DNA of 64,000 nucleotides from Pectobacterium aroidearum (GCF_041228105.1 NZ_CP166097.1:4216001-4280000); one strand, 5' to 3'; counted from the stretch's first letter, positions 1 through 10,024 are shown. The notes: generated by a model not told the origin, from the letters alone. Translations and numbers: made by a program.

Positions 1-1566
1 GATGTTGTTGCCATTTATATGCCGATGGTGCCGGAAGCCGCCGTAGCCATGCTGGCCTGCGCCAGAATTGGGGCGATTCACTCGGTGATCTTCGGCGGGT
101 TCTCCCCTGAAGCCATTTCTGGGCGCATTATCGATTCCAGTGCCAAGCTGGTTATTACCGCCGATGAAGGCGTACGCGCCGGACGGGTTATTCCGCTGAA
201 GAAGAATATTGATGAAGCGTTAAAGAACCCGAACGTCACCACCATTTCCAGCGTTATCGTTTTCCGCCGTACAGGTAAGATCGGTGAGTGGAAAGAGGGG
301 CGCGATCTGTGGTGGCACGATCTGGTTGAAAAAGCAGACGATCATTGCCCGCCAGAAGAGATGAATGCGGAAGATCCGCTATTTATCCTTTATACATCAG
401 GCTCGACCGGTAAACCCAAGGGCGTGTTGCACACCACGGGCGGCTATCTGGTTTATGCTGCACTGACTTTCAAATACGTCTTCGATTATCATCCCGGCGA
501 TATTTACTGGTGTACGGCAGATGTCGGCTGGGTCACAGGGCACAGCTACCTACTGTACGGCCCACTGGCATGCGGCGCGATTACGCTGATGTTCGAAGGT
601 GTGCCAACCTGGCCAGACGCCAGACGCATGGCGCAAGTGGTCGATAAACATCAGGTCAATATTCTCTACACCGCTCCCACCGCGATCCGCGCGCTGATGG
701 CTGAAGGTGATAAAGCGATCGAAGGCACATCGCGTGAATCACTCAGGATCATGGGTTCCGTCGGTGAACCGATCAACCCGGAAGCCTGGGAATGGTACTT
801 CAACAAAATCGGCAACGGTAAATGTCCTATCGTCGACACCTGGTGGCAAACGGAGACGGGCGGTTTCATGATCACCCCACTGCCCGGCGCGATTGAAGCA
901 AAAGCCGGCTCCGCGACACGTCCGTTCTTCGGTGTACAGCCTGCGCTCGTCGACAACCTCGGTAACCCTCAGGAAGGCACTGCGGAAGGCAATCTGGTCA
1001 TCGTGGATTCCTGGCCGGGTCAGGCACGCACCCTGTTTGGCGATCACGATCGTTTCGAGCAAACCTACTTTTCTACTTTCAAAGGCATGTACTTCAGCGG
1101 TGACGGCGCGCGCCGTGACGAAGATGGCTATTACTGGATCACGGGCCGCGTTGACGACGTGCTGAACGTTTCCGGCCATCGTCTGGGGACGGCAGAAATC
1201 GAGTCAGCACTCGTTGCCCATCCCAAAATTGCCGAAGCAGCCGTGGTTGGCATTCCACACCATATGAAAGGACAGGCTATTTACGCCTACATCACGCTGA
1301 ACCACGGCGAAGAGCCGTCTAGCGAGCTGTATACGGAAGTTCGCAACTGGGTACGTAAAGAAATCGGCCCGATTGCAACTCCGGATATCCTGCACTGGAC
1401 TGACTCTTTACCGAAAACGCGATCCGGCAAAATCATGCGTCGTATTTTGCGTAAAATCGCCGCCGGTGATACCAGCAATCTGGGGGATACCTCAACGCTG
1501 GCCGATCCTGGCGTCGTCGAAAAACTGCTCGAAGAAAAGCAGGCCATGAGTACCGCCTCTCAATAA
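1..1566 (+). CDS. acs: Acetyl-CoA synthetase, 3' part (N-terminus outside window)
   Basis: AMP-forming acetyl-CoA synthetase, which turns acetate, ATP and CoA into acetyl-CoA in the cytoplasm during acetate scavenging. The reading frame is open from base 1; 521 residues are visible against about 652 for the family, so about 130 N-terminal residues lie upstream. Visible motifs are the adenylate-forming P-loop [11 protein letters not shown] (near nt 390-425), TWWQTETGG (near 838-865), the hinge and CoA region [15 protein letters not shown] (near 1144-1190), and the C-terminal [11 protein letters not shown] that carries the lysine acetylated in known Acs proteins. It is followed by yjcH and actP on the same strand, as in E. 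coli. The promoter lies outside the window. The identification is secure. Confidence 0.97.
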   Translation, partial: DVVAIYMPMVPEAAVAMLACARIGAIHSVIFGGFSPEAISGRIIDSSAKLVITADEGVRAGRVIPLKKNIDEALKNPNVTTISSVIVFRRTGKIGEWKEGRDLWWHDLVEKADDHCPPEEMNAEDPLFILYTSGSTGKPKGVLHTTGGYLVYAALTFKYVFDYHPGDIYWCTADVGWVTGHSYLLYGPLACGAITLMFEGVPTWPDARRMAQVVDKHQVNILYTAPTAIRALMAEGDKAIEGTSRESLRIMGSVGEPINPEAWEWYFNKIGNGKCPIVDTWWQTETGGFMITPLPGAIEAKAGSATRPFFGVQPALVDNLGNPQEGTAEGNLVIVDSWPGQARTLFGDHDRFEQTYFSTFKGMYFSGDGARRDEDGYYWITGRVDDVLNVSGHRLGTAEIESALVAHPKIAEAAVVGIPHHMKGQAIYAYITLNHGEEPSSELYTEVRNWVRKEIGPIATPDILHWTDSLPKTRSGKIMRRILRKIAAGDTSNLGDTSTLADPGVVEKLLEEKQAMSTASQ

Positions 1567-1592
1567 CCCTCTGACCCACCGCTCTCTTCATT

Positions 1593-1619
1593 CCCGTAAG
1601 CCATGACGTGGCTTGCGGG
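1593..1619 (+). other. Intercistronic hairpin between acs and yjcH
   Basis: An 11-bp stem (1593-1603 pairing with 1609-1619, one G-T pair) with a 5-base loop lies in the 125-bp acs-yjcH gap. No U-tract follows. It may protect acs mRNA or reduce read-through rather than terminate fully; this role is inferred from position only. Confidence 0.45.
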
Positions 1620-1691
1620 GATGTGGCTGGCGATAAATCAGGTGGTGACGTCGCGGCAATACTCAACACTACAGATTACTGGAGACTTACG

Positions 1692-2003
1692 ATGAATGAT
1701 GCCATTTATCAACGGATTGAAAGTAACCCCTTATTCAGAGAACTGGTCAACAAACGGCAGCGTTTCGCTGTTTTTCTCTCACTGATCATGCTGGTGCTTT
1801 ATGTGGGTTTTATCCTGCTCATCGCCTTTGCACCTGGCTGGCTGGGAACGCCTATCAGCTCAGGTTCCAGCATTACCCGTGGTATTCCGATTGGTGTGGG
1901 ATTGATTGCGATCTCCTTCATTCTGACAGGCATTTATGTCTACCGCGCTAACGGTGAATTTGATCGTCTGACCAAACAGTTACTGGATGAGGTAAAGCAA
2001 TGA
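1692..2003 (+). CDS. yjcH: DUF485 inner-membrane protein YjcH
   Basis: Small inner-membrane protein of 103 residues in the DUF485 family, always found between acs and the acetate permease; its exact role is not established. Two hydrophobic segments are visible (about residues 22-45 and 62-84), with charged ends. The frame is open upstream to 1608, but the start at 1692 is chosen because GGAG lies 8 bases before it and the protein then begins MNDAIYQRI, typical of the family. Its stop overlaps the actP start by 4 bases (ATGA), which points to translational coupling with actP. Confidence 0.93.
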   Translation: MNDAIYQRIESNPLFRELVNKRQRFAVFLSLIMLVLYVGFILLIAFAPGWLGTPISSGSSITRGIPIGVGLIAISFILTGIYVYRANGEFDRLTKQLLDEVKQ

Positions 2004-3658
2004 AAATACGCTTTATGATGCTGTTCGGGCTTTTGACGCTGCCGGTGCTTGCGTGGGCGGCAGATGCCCTCACGGGGGATGTTCAGCGCCAGCCGTTGAA
2101 TATTCAAGCCATCGTGATGTTTCTGTTGTTCGTCGGCGGTACGCTGTATATCACCTACTGGGCGTCGAAGAAAACCCGTTCACGAAGCGATTATTATACG
2201 GCTGGCGGCAATATTACCGGTTTCCAAAACGGGCTGGCGATCGCGGGCGACTATATGTCTGCCGCGTCCTTCCTCGGTATTTCTGCACTGGTCTATACCT
2301 CCGGCTACGACGGCCTGATCTACTCACTCGGCTTTTTGGTCGGCTGGCCAATTATTCTGTTTCTGATCGCTGAGCGGCTACGCAACCTCGGACGTTATAC
2401 CTTTGCTGACGTCGCCTCCTACCGTTTGCAACAGCGTCCGATCCGTAGCCTTTCCGCCTGTGGTTCACTGGTGGTTGTAGCCCTGTACCTCATTGCACAA
2501 ATGGTGGGCGCGGGGAAACTTATCGAACTGCTGTTCGGCCTCAACTACCATGTGGCCGTGGTACTGGTCGGTATTCTGATGGTGATGTACGTCATGTTTG
2601 GCGGCATGCTCGCCACCACATGGGTACAGATTATTAAAGCCGTCCTGCTGCTATTCGGCGCCACCTTCATGGCCGTCATGGTCATGAAATCCGTCGGCTT
2701 CAGCTTTGACGCACTGTTCAAGCAGGCAATGGCGGTTCACCCAAAAGGCGCTTCGATCATGAGCCCGGGCGGACTGGTTTCTGACCCCATCTCCGCGCTG
2801 TCCCTCGGGTTAGGTCTGATGTTCGGTACCGCCGGTCTGCCGCACATTCTGATGCGCTTCTTCACCGTCAGCGATGCCAAAGAAGCACGAAAGAGCGTGT
2901 TCTACGCCACCGGGTTCATGGGCTATTTCTACTTCCTGACCTTCATCATCGGCTTCGGCGCCATCCTGTTGGTCAGCGCTAATCCGGAGTTTAAGGACGC
3001 GACAGGCGCACTCATCGGTGGTAATAACATGGCGGCGGTGCATCTGGCTGATGCGGTCGGCGGCGACTTCTTCCTCGGCTTTATCTCCGCCGTAGCCTTT
3101 GCCACCATTTTGGCGGTCGTCGCCGGTCTGACGCTGGCAGGCGCTTCTGCCGTGTCCCACGATCTCTACTCTAACGTGATCAAAAAAGGGAAAGCGACAG
3201 AGCGTGATGAGCTGAAAGTCTCGAAAATCACCGTGCTGGTGCTGGGTGTCGTGGCGATTTCGCTCGGTATCCTGTTTGAGAACCAGAATATCGCCTTCAT
3301 GGTCGGTCTGGCCTTCTCCATCGCTGCCAGCTGTAACTTCCCGATCATTATCATCTCGATGTACTGGTCAAAGCTGACGACACGCGGCGCCATGATTGGC
3401 GGCTGGGCTGGGCTGCTTACGGCTGTTATTTTGATGATATTGGGGCCGACTATCTGGGTGAAAATCCTCGGTCACGCCACCCCCATTTACCCTTACGATT
3501 ATCCAGCACTCTTCTCCATGCTGGTCGCGTTTATCGGTATCTGGTTCTTCTCCATCACCGATCGCTCCGAAGCGGGACAGCAGGAACGTGCGCGTTTCCA
3601 TGCACAGTTTGTCCGTTCACAAACCGGCGTCGGCGCCTCAAAAGGCAGTTCCCACTAA
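2000..3658 (+). CDS. actP: Acetate/cation symporter ActP
   Basis: Sodium:solute symporter of 552 residues that imports acetate and other short monocarboxylates across the inner membrane. It begins with a hydrophobic signal-like segment ([20 protein letters not shown]) followed by about 13 transmembrane helices. The SSF signature region with [10 protein letters not shown] lies near residues 208-217. Length matches E. coli ActP (549). It overlaps yjcH by 4 bases and feeds Acs with substrate. A strong hairpin terminator follows at once. The next gene is convergent and unrelated in function. Confidence 0.96.
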   Translation: MKIRFMMLFGLLTLPVLAWAADALTGDVQRQPLNIQAIVMFLLFVGGTLYITYWASKKTRSRSDYYTAGGNITGFQNGLAIAGDYMSAASFLGISALVYTSGYDGLIYSLGFLVGWPIILFLIAERLRNLGRYTFADVASYRLQQRPIRSLSACGSLVVVALYLIAQMVGAGKLIELLFGLNYHVAVVLVGILMVMYVMFGGMLATTWVQIIKAVLLLFGATFMAVMVMKSVGFSFDALFKQAMAVHPKGASIMSPGGLVSDPISALSLGLGLMFGTAGLPHILMRFFTVSDAKEARKSVFYATGFMGYFYFLTFIIGFGAILLVSANPEFKDATGALIGGNNMAAVHLADAVGGDFFLGFISAVAFATILAVVAGLTLAGASAVSHDLYSNVIKKGKATERDELKVSKITVLVLGVVAISLGILFENQNIAFMVGLAFSIAASCNFPIIIISMYWSKLTTRGAMIGGWAGLLTAVILMILGPTIWVKILGHATPIYPYDYPALFSMLVAFIGIWFFSITDRSEAGQQERARFHAQFVRSQTGVGASKGSSH

Positions 3659-3668
3659 TTTCCCTCTC

Positions 3669-3698
3669 ATTGGCCCGCTTTCGCGGGCCAATTCTTCT
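3669..3698 (+). terminator. Rho-independent terminator of acs-yjcH-actP
   Basis: Perfect 10-bp stem ATTGGCCCGC / GCGGGCCAAT (3669-3678 with 3683-3692), loop TTTC, followed by the pyrimidine-rich TCTTCTCT. It sits 11 bases after the actP stop and separates it from the convergent rhiE. Confidence 0.85.
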
Positions 3699-3731
3699 CT
3701 GACTCCAACGCTCCACGTTATTAAAACTGGT

Positions 3732-5462
3732 TTACTCCTCGCTTAAGGTCACCACGTCGTACATCACGCTGCCGCCTTTTAATTGCAGCGTGATCGTGTT
3801 GTTGCCGTTTTTCAGCAAGTGGGATGCCACAGGGATGCGGGCTAGGTGATAACGACCGCTTTGTAGCGCACCGCGATAAATGGTTTTGTCATTTTCGTAA
3901 GTCAGCGTTTCCAGCATCCTGCCGTTTACCGCTACCGCCAGCTGTGGCAGGGTCGGTTCACTCATGCCGCTATTGCTGGCTGCCGCCAATGCGATATTCA
4001 GGAAATAGGTTTTCTTCTCAGGTTGCAGGGCAAAACGGATATCCCATTTTCCCGGTTTGGTCTGCGCGTAATACCAGTCGCGTTGATAGTCGCTGCGGCC
4101 AATATCGAACGTCAGATTGGCAGGCACCTCATGTTGCCAGCGGGTGTTGCGTGCCTCGTCGCCAAAGCGGAATTCACTCGCCTGGCGATTTGCCTGTCCA
4201 ATCGCCCAGATAACGGGTTCGGCTTTAGGCAGAACAATCACCGGCAGGGCTTGTTTATCACCAGAAACAGACAGCGTTTGTTCTGCCAATATTCCCGGCT
4301 GCGTACCGCTATTGGCGTAGATCGCAAGGTGGTAATTGCCCGGACGGACATGGGAAATCGCAAAATTCCCATGTGTATCAGTCGTTGCCTGATACGAATA
4401 ACCGCGGGTTTGTACATCAAACGGTTCATCCAATGATGATGAAAGCACCACCGTCACCGGCTGCTGGCTGGCAACGCGTCCACTCACCTGGGTGCGATCG
4501 CGCACATAGCGGGAATCATCCACCCATTGGTACGGCCAACTGACAGCTTCCGTCAGCGCCTGACGCCGGGCATCTGCCAGCATCCGCTCGGTATCGCCCT
4601 GATTGATATACAGCAGCCACGGGCCGTAGAATTTTTTCCAGCCCGGAGGCGCCACCATATCCGGCGTACCGAAGTGTGAACCCGTCATGTAGTTCAAAAT
4701 GATCGCATCCTGATGCACCAGTAAATCCTGCTTGAGCGCATCACCGGAGAAATACTCCCGATTGCCGTGAATCAACCACGCCCCGACGCCATTACCAAAA
4801 ACACCCCAAAAAGGCGCGGCACGCATATAGCCAGCAAAATCATATTTGGAATAGATACTGCCATCCGGTAGCCGCCAGGTTTCATCTTGTACCTTCGGCG
4901 AGGCTTCAAGCTGGCTGTAGAGCAGTGGTTTACCCTGACGATCGCCGTTATAGAGATGGTCTAACCGGGCAGGGTCGAAACGGTATACGTTACGTAGTTC
5001 ACTGACTTTAACGTCCTGACTGCCGCGATTCTCCGCCACTACATAGCTGTAAAGTCCGCTAACGCCGCGACGCATAATCAGATGATATTCAAGCCGCAAC
5101 AGCCCGTCCCGATCGTCGATATAGGCGACATGCGCCATCTCACGATCGTTGCGCAGCACCTCTACCCGCTCGGGGACAAAATCTTTGACGCCTTTAGCAT
5201 GAACATTGTTGACATAATAATCGAGGTAAGCGCTACGCGTTTTGCTCGGATCGCGCGCCGCACCAGACAAATTCGTGACGATATTTTTGCCTCCCGTCAC
5301 CATACGCACCGCGCTGCCATCCTCGCCAAATGCGACGCTGAGTAAGCCGTTATCCAGCACGGTATTCAAACCAGAAACGGATAACGACACCGCATTATCC
5401 TGCGCGCTATAGCTATAGGGCGCCAGCATGGCCCCCACCAACAACAAGACAGATCGCTTCAC
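3732..5462 (-). CDS. rhiE: Secreted rhamnogalacturonate lyase (PL4 family, RhiE-like)
   Basis: Predicted polysaccharide lyase family 4 enzyme that cleaves the rhamnogalacturonan I backbone of pectin by beta-elimination. In Dickeya and Pectobacterium, RhiE is exported by the Sec and Out type II pathways. The protein has a large N-terminal beta-sandwich lyase domain, a fibronectin-like middle part (near QPVTVVLSSSLDEPFDVQTRGYSYQATT region) and a C-terminal carbohydrate-binding-like domain, the usual PL4 order. The frame opens at a TTG at 5495, but a GTG at 5462 has AGAGGG seven bases before it and gives an immediate signal peptide (MKRSVLLLVGAMLAPYSYSA), so 5462 is preferred (576 residues). It stands alone on the minus strand, convergent with actP. 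No clear KdgR or RhaS box was recognised upstream. Confidence 0.9.
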   Translation of the reverse strand: MKRSVLLLVGAMLAPYSYSAQDNAVSLSVSGLNTVLDNGLLSVAFGEDGSAVRMVTGGKNIVTNLSGAARDPSKTRSAYLDYYVNNVHAKGVKDFVPERVEVLRNDREMAHVAYIDDRDGLLRLEYHLIMRRGVSGLYSYVVAENRGSQDVKVSELRNVYRFDPARLDHLYNGDRQGKPLLYSQLEASPKVQDETWRLPDGSIYSKYDFAGYMRAAPFWGVFGNGVGAWLIHGNREYFSGDALKQDLLVHQDAIILNYMTGSHFGTPDMVAPPGWKKFYGPWLLYINQGDTERMLADARRQALTEAVSWPYQWVDDSRYVRDRTQVSGRVASQQPVTVVLSSSLDEPFDVQTRGYSYQATTDTHGNFAISHVRPGNYHLAIYANSGTQPGILAEQTLSVSGDKQALPVIVLPKAEPVIWAIGQANRQASEFRFGDEARNTRWQHEVPANLTFDIGRSDYQRDWYYAQTKPGKWDIRFALQPEKKTYFLNIALAAASNSGMSEPTLPQLAVAVNGRMLETLTYENDKTIYRGALQSGRYHLARIPVASHLLKNGNNTITLQLKGGSVMYDVVTLSEE

Positions 5463-5784
5463 AGTCAGCCCTCTTGTATCCAGTCGGTTAGACAAGAATT
5501 TTCATCACAGTGGTTCAGGCTATTGCCGCTTCAATATCGAGATACACGGGGCTACCACGGCGCGAGGTGTCCCTGCGGGAACCTCATCACCGTGTTTCCC
5601 CTAACATCTAACATTGGGTGTAGCCTGAGATATAAAAAATTCCAGCTATTTTAAATATATAGCAGTGATAGGAACAACATAATCGAGGGGATAAGCGCCC
5701 TCCTTCACGTCACTGCCAGCAGAAACAGGAAGCTGGCAATGACAGGAAGAAAGTCAGGATCGACATCGCAGAAATCAAAACTGA
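5463..5784. other. Intergenic region between rhiE and the export cluster
   Basis: This 322-bp gap must hold the rhiE promoter (minus strand, next to 5463) and the end of the export transcript. It contains the 81-bp palindromic repeat described separately (5536-5616) and a 7-bp hairpin TGCCAGC / GCTGGCA (5714-5720 with 5732-5738), which has no U-tract on the minus strand and is at best a weak terminator for the export genes. No further gene was seen. Confidence 0.6.
5536..5616. repeat. Dispersed palindromic repeat, copy 1
   Basis: An 81-bp intergenic sequence that reappears without indels at 51538-51618, about 90% identical by eye. It folds as an outer arm ACACGG/CCGTGT and an inner hairpin GAGGT-GTCCC-TGC-GGGA-ACCTC. 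In copy 2 the inner arm is GAGAT/ATCTC, so both sides changed together and pairing is kept. This suggests a small structured repeat family of the REP/MITE type; the family name is unknown to me. Confidence 0.75.
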
Positions 5785-7914
5785 TCAGAATGACAGTTCG
5801 CGAATCAGTACCGCAGACACCACCTTCCAGCCGCGAACCAGCAGGCTTTGCGCCTCACCGTCCATCACCACCGTGCCGCGCAGCACCTGCGGCTGAGCAC
5901 GATAGTCTTCAGGCAAACTGAGCAGCACGCGATAAACGGCCTGTTCAGGGTGCAGTTTGCGCTGTGCATCGCTCAGCGTGGCAATATCGCCGCCGTAAAT
6001 CGATGCCAGCTCTGGCGCAGCGTTCAGATCGCGGGTGGCCGTGCTGGCGATCTCCACAATGGTGAGCGGCAGCGACGAGCGGCTGACATCCTGTAAATAA
6101 AACGTCCCCTTTGCGCCGGAGTGAAGCCGCTGCCAGTCTTTTTCCGACACGAACGCTTCTACCAGCCCGCCGGTCGGCTTGGTGACAACCGCTAGCCATT
6201 CGCCCTGCCCCAGCCACTCACCCGTTGCCAACGGCGTTGCCATGTCAGCCACCACACCGTCTATCGGCGCACGTACCGTCAGCTGTTCAGACTGACGCTG
6301 CAATACCTGTAACTTTTGTAATGCCGCGTCGTGCTCCTGCTTCACTCGCAGGTGGTCGCCAGCCGCTTCCTTGTTGAAAACCTGAAAGGCACTTTGCCAG
6401 TTCAGCGTAGCGATTTGTCGCTCCAGCTGTTGCCGTTCATGCACCAGCGCGTCAGACGACAGCGTAAATAGCGTCTGTCCCGCGCGTACAGGCTGACCCA
6501 CCTGTACTTCAATGCGCTGAACCATCGCGGGCACGGGCATATACAGGCTGCTTTGCTGTTCCGCCCGCAGCAGCGCTGGCGCGTACACACCGCGCTGCCA
6601 GGGAATCATCAGCAAAAGCAGAACTACTGCGCTCACGGTCAACGTTGTCGTCATATTACGGTTCATACGATAATCCTTACGGCGTTTACTCCATTCGCGC
6701 ACTTCATTCACCACTGGCATCACCACGAAATAGCCGATTTCAATGGCGAAAAGCAGCATCCCCAGCAGCTTGAACGCCATGTGATAAACCAGAATCGCGA
6801 TACCGGTAAACAGGAAGAAACGGTATATCCACACCGCGAAGGCATACCCCACCAGCGTGCGTTGTAGCCAGCGGGGAAAGTGTTCCGGCGGCGCATCCCC
6901 CAAGCCAAACAGCCATTCCCGCATCTGCCAGCGGCCGATCGCAAAACCCCGATTTTGCAGGTTCGGCACCTGTAACCCATCGGAAAGCAGAAAATAGCCA
7001 TCGAAACGCATAAGCGGACTGAGGTTAATCGCCAGCGTCATAATCCAGGTCGTCGTTGCCAGCATAAACGCCGCGCTGCGCAGCATACCGTCCGGCAAGA
7101 AGCTCCATGCCAGCGTCGCCCACGCCGCCAGCACCAGTTCGGTCATCATGCCTGCCGCACCAATCGCCATCCGCTGTCGGCGGCGGGTGAGTTTCCACGA
7201 CCCAGAGGTATCGGTATACAGCACCGGCATCATCACCAGAAATGCGACACCCATCGTGGCAACCCGCGCACCAAAGCGCTTGCAGGTGTAGGCGTGGCCG
7301 AACTCATGCAGGATCTTGGTAAAACACAGCGTCAGCCCCGCCAGCGCTGCGCCTTCCAGCGTGAAGAAATGCAGAAAGGTATGCTTGAACGTTTCCCACT
7401 GGCGTCCGGCGAGAAAGAGCCCCAGCACGGCCACCAGCAGCGTCAGTTTGAGGAAGGTTCGGCTGAAAAACGGCTCAACCCACCGTAGCGTCGCGCCCAG
7501 AAAACGATCGGGATGCCATAAGGGAATACGGAAAAACAGATAGTTCTTCAACAGCTTGCGCCAAATGGAAACGCGCGACTGCTCTACCTGACGAGAAAAT
7601 TGCGCCAGCGCGTCATCGCCGGCAACGCGTGTCAGGCTGTTAGCCTGCAAGAAACGGTTGAAATACTGCACATCGCTGTCATCGAGCGTTAGCGCAGAAG
7701 TCTGGTTAACCTCGGCCACAATCTGCGCCGCGTTCCCCATCGACCAGCGCGATAACATCGCCATTTCTGCCCAGCCGATACGGAAATAGAGACCACGCAG
7801 CGGATCTTCCAGCGTCCAACTGGGGGATCCGTCGCGATTAGCCGGCCCGGCGTGCAGGATCAGTTCATCGCGCAGCGGGCTGAGTCCGGCGGCTGGGGTC
7901 GCGCCTCCGGCCAT
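5785..7914 (-). CDS. Membrane M50 (site-2-protease-like) metallopeptidase fused to an HlyD-type adaptor
   Basis: A 709-residue polytopic membrane protein. The N-terminal 120 residues are soluble and PqqD/winged-helix-like in appearance. A six-helix membrane core follows, with HEFGH at residues 203-207 and NLSPLMRFDG at 297-306, the two zinc-binding motifs of the M50 family, both intact. After the last helix (about residues 425-445) comes a biotinyl-lipoyl/HlyD-like periplasmic domain with coiled coil (about 460-709). This fusion occurs in loci described as 'putative peptide zinc metalloprotease' exporters. It is the last gene of a minus-strand cluster that starts with the giant LEPR protein and ends 2 bases after the GAF-HlyD gene. 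Processing or guiding the giant protein during export is an inference. No ABC ATPase is present in the cluster. Confidence 0.85.
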   Translation of the reverse strand: MAGGATPAAGLSPLRDELILHAGPANRDGSPSWTLEDPLRGLYFRIGWAEMAMLSRWSMGNAAQIVAEVNQTSALTLDDSDVQYFNRFLQANSLTRVAGDDALAQFSRQVEQSRVSIWRKLLKNYLFFRIPLWHPDRFLGATLRWVEPFFSRTFLKLTLLVAVLGLFLAGRQWETFKHTFLHFFTLEGAALAGLTLCFTKILHEFGHAYTCKRFGARVATMGVAFLVMMPVLYTDTSGSWKLTRRRQRMAIGAAGMMTELVLAAWATLAWSFLPDGMLRSAAFMLATTTWIMTLAINLSPLMRFDGYFLLSDGLQVPNLQNRGFAIGRWQMREWLFGLGDAPPEHFPRWLQRTLVGYAFAVWIYRFFLFTGIAILVYHMAFKLLGMLLFAIEIGYFVVMPVVNEVREWSKRRKDYRMNRNMTTTLTVSAVVLLLLMIPWQRGVYAPALLRAEQQSSLYMPVPAMVQRIEVQVGQPVRAGQTLFTLSSDALVHERQQLERQIATLNWQSAFQVFNKEAAGDHLRVKQEHDAALQKLQVLQRQSEQLTVRAPIDGVVADMATPLATGEWLGQGEWLAVVTKPTGGLVEAFVSEKDWQRLHSGAKGTFYLQDVSRSSLPLTIVEIASTATRDLNAAPELASIYGGDIATLSDAQRKLHPEQAVYRVLLSLPEDYRAQPQVLRGTVVMDGEAQSLLVRGWKVVSAVLIRELSF

Positions 7915-7916
7915 CG

Positions 7917-9272
7917 TTAAACCCCTAGCCAGACGCGCAGAGAGGCCAGCGGTTTACGCAGCAGGTAGACAAACAATACCGTGCGTTTCCCGTACAGCTT
8001 AGCCGTCCCCTTCAGGCCCACACGCAGCTGTGGATCATCCTGCGTAAAGCGCGCCCGCAGCCGATAAGCCATCACATTATCCGGCGTTGGCGCGGCGCGG
8101 TAGCCAATCTGCTCAAGCCGCGCGTCCTGTGCCGAATTCGGTGCAACATTGAGGAACAAGCGCACATCCGCGCCGTTTTCCAACGCAATCGCGTCCGCCG
8201 CGGGCAACTGGATCTCCAGTTCAACATCGTGCGGATCGGCGATCATCATGATGCGTTCTCCCACCGACACCGAGCGCCCAATCCAGTCGTTGCTATCATC
8301 AAAAATCGCCACGCCGTCGCGCGGGGAAGTAAGCTGCATGCGTTCTTGCTGACGTTGGAGAAAATCCATGTCGCTCTGCGCCTGCTCGCGGCGGCTTTGC
8401 AGCACGGCCAGACTGGCTTTGCTATTGGCATCGAACAGCGCCTGCTGCTGTGCCTGACGATACTGGGCATCAGCCGTAGCGAACGCCTGCCGCGCGGATT
8501 CCAGCCGATTTTCCAGTTCGCGCACGTCCAGCCGCACCAGCGGCTGATTGGCACTGACACTCTGATTAGGACGAACCAGAATATCATCCACCACGCCCGC
8601 CACAGGCGCACGCACCATCACCGGACGGTGTGCGACGATCTCCGCTGGCGCCAGCACCGACTGGCGAACCGGGATCAATAAGATCAACACCAACGCCACG
8701 ATCCCCGCCAGGATCAAACGACGTTTCTTCGGACTGGTGTTGGTCTGCCGACGACGTTGCTTCAGCAAACTCGACCAGGCGTGCGCGTAGGCGTCCGCCA
8801 GTTTTTCCAGCAGCACGATCTCAGCAGGCAGCCACGCGCTGTCCCGCGCTAGCGCCAGCACCAGCGGCGCATCACCCTGCGGTAAACGCAGCGGCAGCCA
8901 AAGTAAAAACTCCGGCAGATGTTCCTGCCACAAAATCCGATCGTCAGTAGCTAGCTCGCGGCATTGTAGCGTCTGCGTTTGACGCCCTTCTTCCTGCCAC
9001 TGGCGGCACAAGCGACTAAATTCGGTACAAAATGGCGCGTTGTGATCGAGCGAGGCCAGCCCGGAAGCCGCCTGCAAGCGCTGTTTATCGCAGTCCCACA
9101 GCAGCGCCTGACGATACTTCACTAAATTATGCGTCTCGTTGACGATAAAAAACGCCAGTTCATCTAGCGTTTCACGTGCTCTGGCACGGCTTTGCAGCTG
9201 TAATAGTTCGGCCAGCAGCGCCAGCCGGATATCCTGTTCAGTTTGTGCTGCGGTCGTGTTCCGTTCGGTCAT
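7917..9272 (-). CDS. GAF-domain/HlyD fusion membrane adaptor
   Basis: A 451-residue adaptor. Residues of about 25-170 resemble a GAF domain in the cytoplasm (ETLDELAFFIVNETHNLVKY and following), then a basic stretch, one transmembrane helix (about 188-206, LILAGIVALVLILLIPV), and a periplasmic HlyD part with a lipoyl-like half motif (APVAGVVDDILVRPNQSV), a coiled coil (about 255-310) and a beta-barrel. A sensor-like domain in front of a membrane-fusion protein is unusual and could link export to a cytoplasmic signal; that is inference. Its start overlaps the upstream adaptor stop by 4 bases (ATGA) and it ends 2 bases before the M50 gene, so these genes are translationally coupled. Confidence 0.83.
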   Translation of the reverse strand: MTERNTTAAQTEQDIRLALLAELLQLQSRARARETLDELAFFIVNETHNLVKYRQALLWDCDKQRLQAASGLASLDHNAPFCTEFSRLCRQWQEEGRQTQTLQCRELATDDRILWQEHLPEFLLWLPLRLPQGDAPLVLALARDSAWLPAEIVLLEKLADAYAHAWSSLLKQRRRQTNTSPKKRRLILAGIVALVLILLIPVRQSVLAPAEIVAHRPVMVRAPVAGVVDDILVRPNQSVSANQPLVRLDVRELENRLESARQAFATADAQYRQAQQQALFDANSKASLAVLQSRREQAQSDMDFLQRQQERMQLTSPRDGVAIFDDSNDWIGRSVSVGERIMMIADPHDVELEIQLPAADAIALENGADVRLFLNVAPNSAQDARLEQIGYRAAPTPDNVMAYRLRARFTQDDPQLRVGLKGTAKLYGKRTVLFVYLLRKPLASLRVWLGV

Positions 9273-10024
9273 GGCGACACGCTGCCTGCATCAGGCGGCA
9301 CGATTTGCGCCACGCCGCTCATGCCCGGCAGCAATCCGGCGGTAGACTGGGTAATACGACCAAAGACTTTTACCGATTGACTGACCGGATCGATCGCTGA
9401 CGAGAGCCGACTAATTTCCGCCGGGTAGCTCAGGCCGGTTTCATCCAACGTAACCTGAAAAGCGCTGCCCTGCTTGAGCCACACCAGCCAGCGGGACGGC
9501 ACGATCATTTCCAATTCGAACGCGCTGTCATCATAAATCGCTAACAGCTCTTTGCCTTCCGGCACCGATTCCCAACGCTTCACTTTGGTTTCCGTGACAC
9601 GGCCGGAGAACGGGGCTTTAATGGCACAGCGTTGCAACATGGCGCGATTGACGCCACTTTCGGCCTGCGCCATCGACACCGACGATCGCGCCTGATCGAC
9701 ATCCGACAGGCTGATCGAATTGAGCTTATCCAGCCGATCGGCAATCGCCAGCTTCTTACGCGCGGCATTCTCTGCCGCGTTTGAGTAGTTCAGCTTTTCG
9801 CGCAGCACGGTGCAGTCAAACGTCACCAGCGTATCACCCTGCTTGAAGTGTTCGCCCTCTTTCACCGCAATATCCGTCACTTTCCCGGCAATTTCGCTGG
9901 ATAACACGGTATAGCGCTGCGCGCTAAGCTGTACGCGAATGTCTCCCGTCGTCGCAGCCTGCCCCCACAGGGGCAGACTTAACGCACTCACCAGTAACAG
10001 CGGACGCATCATGCCGACAGCCAT
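9269..10024 (-). CDS. Periplasmic HlyD/RND-type membrane fusion protein
   Basis: A 251-residue periplasmic adaptor with a signal peptide (MAVGMMRPLLLVSALSLPLWGQA), a lipoyl half motif (LSSEIAGKVTDIAVKEGEHFKQGD), a short coiled coil (about residues 78-128), the second lipoyl half (IKAPFSGRVTETKVKRWESV) and a barrel domain. Such proteins join an inner-membrane component to a TolC-like channel. The start at 10024 shares a base with the stop of the preceding TolC-like gene (TAATG), so translation is coupled; an alternative ATG lies at 10009. It has no transmembrane anchor, unlike its two neighbours. Confidence 0.85.
   Translation of the reverse strand: MAVGMMRPLLLVSALSLPLWGQAATTGDIRVQLSAQRYTVLSSEIAGKVTDIAVKEGEHFKQGDTLVTFDCTVLREKLNYSNAAENAARKKLAIADRLDKLNSISLSDVDQARSSVSMAQAESGVNRAMLQRCAIKAPFSGRVTETKVKRWESVPEGKELLAIYDDSAFELEMIVPSRWLVWLKQGSAFQVTLDETGLSYPAEISRLSSAIDPVSQSVKVFGRITQSTAGLLPGMSGVAQIVPPDAGSVSP

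Noticed and set aside
5465-5535. KdgR or CRP operator upstream of rhiE
   Set aside because: Only half-site similarity (TGTGATGAAA on the minus strand) was seen; the second half does not match either consensus.
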